Shown piece after piece: positions 59,542 to 64,000 of a stretch of 64,000 nt of DNA. The stretch is taken from contig NZ_JAFCJT010000007.1 in assembly GCF_018130785.1 (NCBI RefSeq), positions 186,001-250,000 on the forward strand, given 5' to 3'. How positions within the stretch are numbered: position 1 is the stretch's first letter; each line of letters begins with the position of its first letter. The DNA comes from Bradyrhizobium liaoningense (GTDB taxonomy: Bacteria > Pseudomonadota > Alphaproteobacteria > Rhizobiales > Xanthobacteraceae). Position numbers and translations under genes: made by a program. The notes under the pieces are model-generated. The model did no database searches and had not been told where the DNA came from. It saw only the letters and a program-made list of their open reading frames with translations.

Positions 59542-62385
59542 TCAATTCAGCGCGCTCAGGAGCTCCCTGGCGGCCACGAGATCACGGGTCTGGAGGCCTT
59601 CCTGGTACCGCTCGACGAGCGGGGCGAGCAGGGCCCGTGCTTCGCCCGCTTGTCCGGCCTGACGCCAGACCCGGCCGAGGCTGATCGCCCCCCGCAGCTC
59701 CCAGCCGAGCGCGCACTGCCGGCGCGACAGATCGAGCGATTTCCGGAAGCAGCGCTCGGCCTCCGCAGTGTTTCCCGAGCGGACGAGGATGTCGCCCTTG
59801 ACCCGGAGCATCTCCGGCATGTCGGAGGATTCGCCATGATCCGGAATCTGCGCAATGGCCTCATTGATCGTGCGCAGGGCCTCGTCCGGCTGGTTCTCCG
59901 CCACGAGGCCCTCCGCCAGCGCGGTCGCAAACACCGTCGTCATGATCCGGTGCCGCGTCGCGTACAGCGTGGCCTGGCTGCGGCGAAGATGCTCGATCCC
60001 GCCGGCGATGTCGCCGCGGCGAAGCATGAGCTCTCCCTTCTGGCCGATGCCGACGGCGTGATAGGGACCAAGGAAGTGCCGCGCCGAATGGTCGATCAGC
60101 CGCTCGATCAGGATCTCGGCATTGGCCCAGTCTCCGACCCAGAGGAAGACGTAGATCGTCCAGATCAGGGAGATGCCGAGGGTGAGTGGTTGTTCAAGCA
60201 GTTCGGCCTCGCGAACCGTGTATCTGGCCGCCTCGATCGCGCGATCCGGCCGTCCGGTGAGCCAAAGCCCGCGCGCCAGCGCGACCAGTGCGACGATGCG
60301 GTCGTCATAGCCGAGATGCCCGATGTTCAGCCGCTGCGAGCCGGGATTGTGCACCATCGCGCTCTCGCAGAACTGCACGGCCCTGTCCTGGTTGCCGATC
60401 AGATGATGCGCGACGCCCAGCATCCATTCCACGTTCAGCGTGGCGGCGGGGTCGTTCAGCTTGCGCGCGACGCTCTCGCCCTGCTCGCCGGTGCCGAGCG
60501 CGCCGTGAAAATCCCCGACCCTGGTCAGGTAGATGTGCAATCCACGCAGCAGCCAGAGCTGCCAGTGCAGGTCCTCGAGCTCCCGGGCGAGCTGGAGGCT
60601 TCGCGTGAACGCCGACCGGACCGCTTCGGTATTGCCTTGCGTGAACATCACGGAGACACCGAGCGCGGCCTGCAACGTCATCTCCCGGCGGCTGTCGATC
60701 GCATTCGTCTCGAGAGAGACAAGCGCCTGCCGCGTCCAGCGATAGCACTCCGTCAGCAATGTCAGCTCGAGGAAGAACTGGGCCGCCGAGGCCGCCAGAT
60801 CCAAACCGATCGTCCGGTCGCCGCTGTCCGAAAAGCTCCAGGTCAGTGCGGCGCGGACGTTGGGCAAATGGTCGGCATAGGGAAGGAAACCGCCCGCGGT
60901 CTGCATGCCCGTGGATTTGAGCGCGATGTCGCGCAGGAAGTCGCGGAAATATTCGGCGTGAGCGCGCGCGACGCGGGGCGCTTCGCCGTTCTCGACGAGC
61001 TTGGCGCCGACGAAGGCGCGGGTGGTGTCGAGCAGACGATAGCGCAGCCGCCGCTCCGCAGGTGAGGTTGCGATCAGCGATTTGGAGAGCAGGTTCGAGA
61101 TCGCCTCGACCGCTTCAGGCTCGCCGATGCCCTGGCTGGATGCGACGGCCAGCGCAGCCTCGAGCGTGAACGGCCCGACGAAGACGGACAGGCTGCGCAG
61201 CGTTGCGCTTTCGGCCGCCGGCAGCAGATCATAGCTCCAGGCGAGTGCCGCACTCAGGGTCTGGTGCCGCGGGATCGCGGTGCGGCGTCCCCGCCACAGC
61301 AGCGAGAAGCGGCTGTCGAGCAGCGAGGCGGTTCCAGCAATGCCATAGGCGTTCACGCGTCCGGCCGCGAGCTCGATCGCGAGCGCGATGCCGTCCAGCC
61401 GCCGGCAGATATCGGCGACGAGCGGCGCATCCTCCTCGCTCAGTTCGAATTCGCCCAGGCTCTCGGCAATGCGTTCTACGAAGAGCTGGCTTGCGGGATA
61501 GGCAAGGATGTCGGCGATGCCGAGCCCATCGCGCTGGGGCGGGCAGTCCAGCGGAAACAACCGGTGGACGCGTTCGCCCTCAGTGCGAAAGGATTCGCGG
61601 CTGGTGGCGAGAATATGCAGCTCGGGCGCTTCCTGGACGATGTGCTCGGCCAGGGGCGCGAGCTCGTCGATGATGTGCTCGCAGCTGTCGAAGACCAGCA
61701 GCATCCGACGGTTGCGCAGCACCGTCAGCAGGCCCGGCATAGGGTCCTCGGAATTGACGGTCAGCCCGAGTGCGGCGGCGATGGTGCCGGGAACGAGCCT
61801 GGCATCCGTCAGCGCGCCGAAATCAACGAAGCTGACCTGTCCGTCGAAGGCCTGCAGCTCGCCATGCGCGACGGCCAGGGCGACGGACGTCTTGCCGATC
61901 CCGCCGGGGCCGACAATCGTCACGAAGCGATGCTGCGCAAGCTCGGCGGAAATCCGCTCGACCGCATCGTCTCGCCCGATCATCCTGGCGAGCGGCGAGG
62001 GGAGTACGTGAGGCGACGTGACGGCCGGGCCTGTCCGCTTCTCCGGCGATTCAGGCCGGACCAGCGGGGCCGCGAAGCAATAGCCACGGCCGGGCACGTT
62101 GACGACATAGCGGGAGCCTTCGCCGGCATCGCCCAGGGCCTTGCGCAGCGTCGTGATGTGGAAACGCAGGCTGCCTTCATCGACCGTCACATCGGCCCAG
62201 ACGCGCTTGATCAGCTCTCGCTTGTCGATGACCTCGCCGGCGCGCTCGATGAGAAAAATGAGGATGTCGAGTGCGCGGCCGCCGAGGTGAAGCGGAGCGC
62301 CGTCCCTCTCGATCAGGCGCGACCTTGCGAACAGCCGGAATGGCCCGAAGGAAATCGCCGAATCCTGGTCGTTAGTGTCCGGCAC
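59542..62385 (-). CDS. Winged-helix STAND ATPase transcription regulator (paralogue of the 53064 gene)
   Basis: A 947-residue regulator colinear with the one at 53064: winged helix (about 12-105: FGPFRLFARSRLIERDGAPL, LRFHITTLRKALGD, YVVNVPGRGYCFAAP), Walker A near 165-175 (GPGGIGKTS), Walker B LLVFDSCEHI, LATSRE sensor, and TPR-like repeats in the C-terminal half (for example DEALRTINEAIAQ). Residues differ widely from its paralogue, so the duplication is old. GTG start. It and its paralogue bracket the putative regulon, which suggests both act on the TAAC sites or on each other's targets. Confidence 0.93.
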   Translation of the reverse strand: MPDTNDQDSAISFGPFRLFARSRLIERDGAPLHLGGRALDILIFLIERAGEVIDKRELIKRVWADVTVDEGSLRFHITTLRKALGDAGEGSRYVVNVPGRGYCFAAPLVRPESPEKRTGPAVTSPHVLPSPLARMIGRDDAVERISAELAQHRFVTIVGPGGIGKTSVALAVAHGELQAFDGQVSFVDFGALTDARLVPGTIAAALGLTVNSEDPMPGLLTVLRNRRMLLVFDSCEHIIDELAPLAEHIVQEAPELHILATSRESFRTEGERVHRLFPLDCPPQRDGLGIADILAYPASQLFVERIAESLGEFELSEEDAPLVADICRRLDGIALAIELAAGRVNAYGIAGTASLLDSRFSLLWRGRRTAIPRHQTLSAALAWSYDLLPAAESATLRSLSVFVGPFTLEAALAVASSQGIGEPEAVEAISNLLSKSLIATSPAERRLRYRLLDTTRAFVGAKLVENGEAPRVARAHAEYFRDFLRDIALKSTGMQTAGGFLPYADHLPNVRAALTWSFSDSGDRTIGLDLAASAAQFFLELTLLTECYRWTRQALVSLETNAIDSRREMTLQAALGVSVMFTQGNTEAVRSAFTRSLQLARELEDLHWQLWLLRGLHIYLTRVGDFHGALGTGEQGESVARKLNDPAATLNVEWMLGVAHHLIGNQDRAVQFCESAMVHNPGSQRLNIGHLGYDDRIVALVALARGLWLTGRPDRAIEAARYTVREAELLEQPLTLGISLIWTIYVFLWVGDWANAEILIERLIDHSARHFLGPYHAVGIGQKGELMLRRGDIAGGIEHLRRSQATLYATRHRIMTTVFATALAEGLVAENQPDEALRTINEAIAQIPDHGESSDMPEMLRVKGDILVRSGNTAEAERCFRKSLDLSRRQCALGWELRGAISLGRVWRQAGQAGEARALLAPLVERYQEGLQTRDLVAARELLSALN

Positions 62386-62621
62386 GCGCCAATGATTCCA
62401 GTAAAGGGGCTGTTGTCCGCATCCTGATCTACCAGAACGAGGTCATGAGTAAACTGGTCGAAAGTGGCGAAATCGCGCGGCAAATCGGCCGGTCGCACAG
62501 GGATTATCCGTCACAAATTTTGCTTAAACGCGAGCGGCTTGCGAGGCGATCGGGACGACCCGTCAGCGTGCTTGACCGTTGAGAGGCCGTCCGGCGACGC
62601 GGATTGTGGTGCGGCCGATCA

Positions 62622-62649
62622 TAACAAAATCTTGCAACGTCTAACGAGC
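62622..62649 (+). promoter_or_regulatory. TAAC repeats ending in TAACGAGC upstream of the HWE kinase
   Basis: TAAC at 62622 and TAACGAGC at 62642-62649 are 20 bp apart; the intervening 10-bp position is TTGC. The octamer equals that before the genes at 51737, 55950 and 57821, is in the same orientation relative to its gene and ends 65 nt before the ATG. Weaker than the other sites because the middle unit is missing. Confidence 0.5.
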
Positions 62650-62683
62650 ATAACGCGCGCGATGCATCCATTATAGCCTTCGA

Positions 62684-62702
62684 GTTAGGTCCTACGTCCA
62701 AC
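62684..62702. promoter_or_regulatory. Degenerate TTGGAC-type palindrome next to the HWE kinase start
   Basis: GTTAGGTCCTACGTCCAAC, read in reverse complement, begins GTTGGACGTAGG and resembles the 12789 palindrome. It lies only 12 nt before the ATG and overlaps the GGGGAGG ribosome-binding region, which fits activation poorly. It may be chance. Confidence 0.3.
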
Positions 62703-62714
62703 GGGGAGGCTATC

Positions 62715-63383
62715 ATGTCCGCTATCGGCTTAGGGACGAACGACCATTTCGTTCGATCTCAGCACATCGCCAGCCTTGATGATCAGTCGCGTGATTGGGA
62801 ACTCGTGCTGCGGGAATCCCACCATCGGATGAAGAACACGCTGACGCTCCTGGGTGCGTCAGTCCGCCGCGATTTTACGCGGGCGGGCACCAGGGATATG
62901 TCGGGCGCGGTGGACCGCTTCGAGCGCCGTATCGTCGCGTTCGGCAGGCTCTATCAACTTTTGTCTGATAGCGACAATGTGTCCACCGTCTCCGTCGAGG
63001 TCTTCTTCGAAAACCTGTGCGAAGCGCTCTCCGAGGCCGTGCTGGAGCCGGCTGGCATCCGCTGCGAAGCTGCGATCGAGAGCGGTACGTTGCCGAGGTC
63101 GCAGTGTCTTCGGCTCGCGCTGATGCTGACCGAGCTGGTCACGAATGCGGCAAAACATGCCTTCCCGAACAAGAACGGTGCGCTGATCCGCATCGAAGTG
63201 GCCAACCGCGACGGCGCCTGGCTCTGCACGGTGACCGACAACGGGATCGGCGCGACTGGCCCGCTACAGGGCACGGGCAGCCGTATCCTTGAAGGGCTCG
63301 CGCGCAGTATCGACGCGCGGTTGCAGGGCGAGGCGGGCCAGGGCGGCACGCGGGTGACGATCGTGATGCCCGCTGCTGCTTGA
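62715..63383 (+). CDS. Small HWE/HisKA_2 histidine kinase without sensor domain
   Basis: A 222-residue kinase core. Phosphoacceptor region ESHHRMKNTLTLLGASVRRD with H37 just before RMKN, a linker helix, and a HATPase (ELVTNAAKHAFPNKNGALI, DNGIGATG, GSRILEGLARSIDARL). There is no PAS, GAF or membrane segment, so input must come through a partner protein. This kinase type often feeds stand-alone receivers or the PhyR/EcfG general stress system in alphaproteobacteria. No such partner is adjacent. GGGGAGG precedes the ATG. Confidence 0.92.
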   Translation: MSAIGLGTNDHFVRSQHIASLDDQSRDWELVLRESHHRMKNTLTLLGASVRRDFTRAGTRDMSGAVDRFERRIVAFGRLYQLLSDSDNVSTVSVEVFFENLCEALSEAVLEPAGIRCEAAIESGTLPRSQCLRLALMLTELVTNAAKHAFPNKNGALIRIEVANRDGAWLCTVTDNGIGATGPLQGTGSRILEGLARSIDARLQGEAGQGGTRVTIVMPAAA

Positions 63384-63416
63384 GGTTCGCTTTAATTTCA
63401 ACTCAGGGAGTGCGAC

Positions 63417-64000
63417 ATGGCCACCACCGAAATCGACCGCGACGCCGCGGCCGGGTCTCCGAACACATCTTCGACATCGCGTGGCGTTGATCTGAAGCTC
63501 GAGATCGTCGTGATCCCCGTGTCGGATGTCGACCGCGCCAAGGCGTTCTACACGCGCCTCGGCTGGCGATTGGACGCCGATTTTGCTTCAAGTGACGAAT
63601 GGCGCGTGATCCAGTTCACGCCGCCGGGTTCGGCTTGTTCTGTGATCTTCGGCAAGAACGTCACACCGGCAGCGCCGGGTTCGGCGCGCGGGCTGTACCT
63701 GATCGTCTCCGATCTGGCGGCGGCCCGACAGGAGCTGCTCGACCGCGGCATCGCGGTGAGCGAACCATTCCATGGTGCTGGCGACGTTCACGCCGGTCCG
63801 GACGAGCCGTATCTGTTCGGCAGCGTCCGGGTCAGCGGTGCTGACCCGAAGCGTGGCAGCTACAGTTCGTTTGCCTCGTTCAGCGATCCCGACGGCAACG
63901 GCTGGCTGTTCCAGGAGGTCACGACGCGACTGCCTGGACGCATTGAGGGTGATGGCACGACGTTCGCCTCAACGTCCGATCTGGCTGCAACCCTGCGACG
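63417..64000 (+). CDS. VOC-family (glyoxalase-like) protein, cut by window end
   Basis: The first 194 codons of a vicinal oxygen chelate fold protein. After a polar N-terminus (about 20 residues), the first beta-alpha-beta-beta-beta module begins LKLEIVVIPVSDVDRAKAFY and includes LGWRLDADF and WRVIQFTPPGS. The second half carries GLYLIVSDLAAARQELLDRG and FSDPDGNGWLFQEVT, the usual metal-binding Glu region. Members are glyoxalase I, dioxygenases or resistance proteins, and no specific substrate can be named. AGGGAG lies 7 nt before the ATG. It follows the HWE kinase by 33 nt and may be cotranscribed. The stop lies beyond the window. Confidence 0.9.
   Translation, partial: MATTEIDRDAAAGSPNTSSTSRGVDLKLEIVVIPVSDVDRAKAFYTRLGWRLDADFASSDEWRVIQFTPPGSACSVIFGKNVTPAAPGSARGLYLIVSDLAAARQELLDRGIAVSEPFHGAGDVHAGPDEPYLFGSVRVSGADPKRGSYSSFASFSDPDGNGWLFQEVTTRLPGRIEGDGTTFASTSDLAATLR

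Larger units (their letters stand above)
62386..62714. other. Divergent region between STAND regulator and HWE kinase
   Basis: This 329-nt region holds the promoters of both flanking genes and the two motifs described separately near its right end. I see no gene in it. Confidence 0.6.

Noticed and set aside
62684..62702. Promoting the palindrome-like element before the HWE kinase to a full member of the TTGGACC set
   Set aside because: Its symmetry is imperfect and it overlaps the ribosome-binding site; it is listed only as a low-confidence element.

Overview
The window reads as chromosomal DNA of a Bradyrhizobium-type alphaproteobacterium (Nitrobacteraceae). The composition is GC-rich with strong third-position GC, which creates many long antisense open frames. 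The porin at 40348 has the typical Bradyrhizobium N-terminus. FixJ-type regulators, HWE kinases, DUF1254/DUF3300/sulfatase genes and short lysine/arginine-rich orphan proteins also fit that group. I found no tRNA, rRNA, insertion sequence, phage gene or CRISPR array. The assignment rests on recognising protein families, not on a search.

Layout. 1-4.4 kb: a secreted hypothetical protein, a Rap1a/Tai-type protein, a B12-binding radical SAM protein and the decayed 3' end of a lauroyl acyltransferase gene. 4.4-12.6 kb (minus strand): a tightly overlapping moxR - DUF58 - DUF4381 - batA - batB/C - batD operon followed by a sulfatase. 12.8-16 kb: a large autotransporter with 28 consecutive glycines. 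16.2-19.6 kb: two response regulators and a histidine kinase whose sensor resembles an ABC-type substrate-binding protein. 20-32.7 kb (plus strand): an outer-membrane barrel, DUF502, a formylglycine-generating enzyme, two more sulfatases, a HAD phosphatase, DUF3300, DUF1254, and a DUF3302/HlyD pair. 32.7-41.9 kb: MltF-like transglycosylase, HdeA-like protein, adenylate cyclase, antiporter, PAS histidine kinase, porin. 42-48.8 kb: receiver protein, CheB, a CheB-CheR-PAS-HWE kinase fusion and a Crp/Fnr regulator. 49.2-52.7 kb: a BisC-type molybdoenzyme and an AraC regulator. 53-64 kb: two paralogous winged-helix/STAND regulators enclosing a pair of paralogous unknown proteins, an alpha/beta hydrolase and a DJ-1/PfpI protein, then an HWE kinase and a VOC protein cut by the window end.

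How the genes may work together. A palindrome of the form TTGGACC-WA-GGTCCAA lies upstream of the moxR/bat/sulfatase operon, the barrel/DUF502 unit and the FGE/sulfatase operon. The two plus-strand copies are each about 100 nt before the start codon. A symmetric variant lies inside the two-component cluster between these operons. I infer a sulfatase/envelope regulon controlled by the FixJ-type regulator: the kinase senses an extracytoplasmic ligand, FGE matures the sulfatases in the cytosol before export, and MoxR/Bat acts as a maturation or envelope-stress module.

A second regulon is suggested at 52.8-62.7 kb. TAAC motifs spaced exactly 10 bp apart, usually ending in TAACGAGC, lie upstream of the AraC gene, both paralogous unknown genes and the DJ-1 gene. 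A weaker relative lies before the HWE kinase. Such helically phased direct repeats are what an OmpR-type winged-helix domain binds, and the two STAND regulators of the same block carry that domain.
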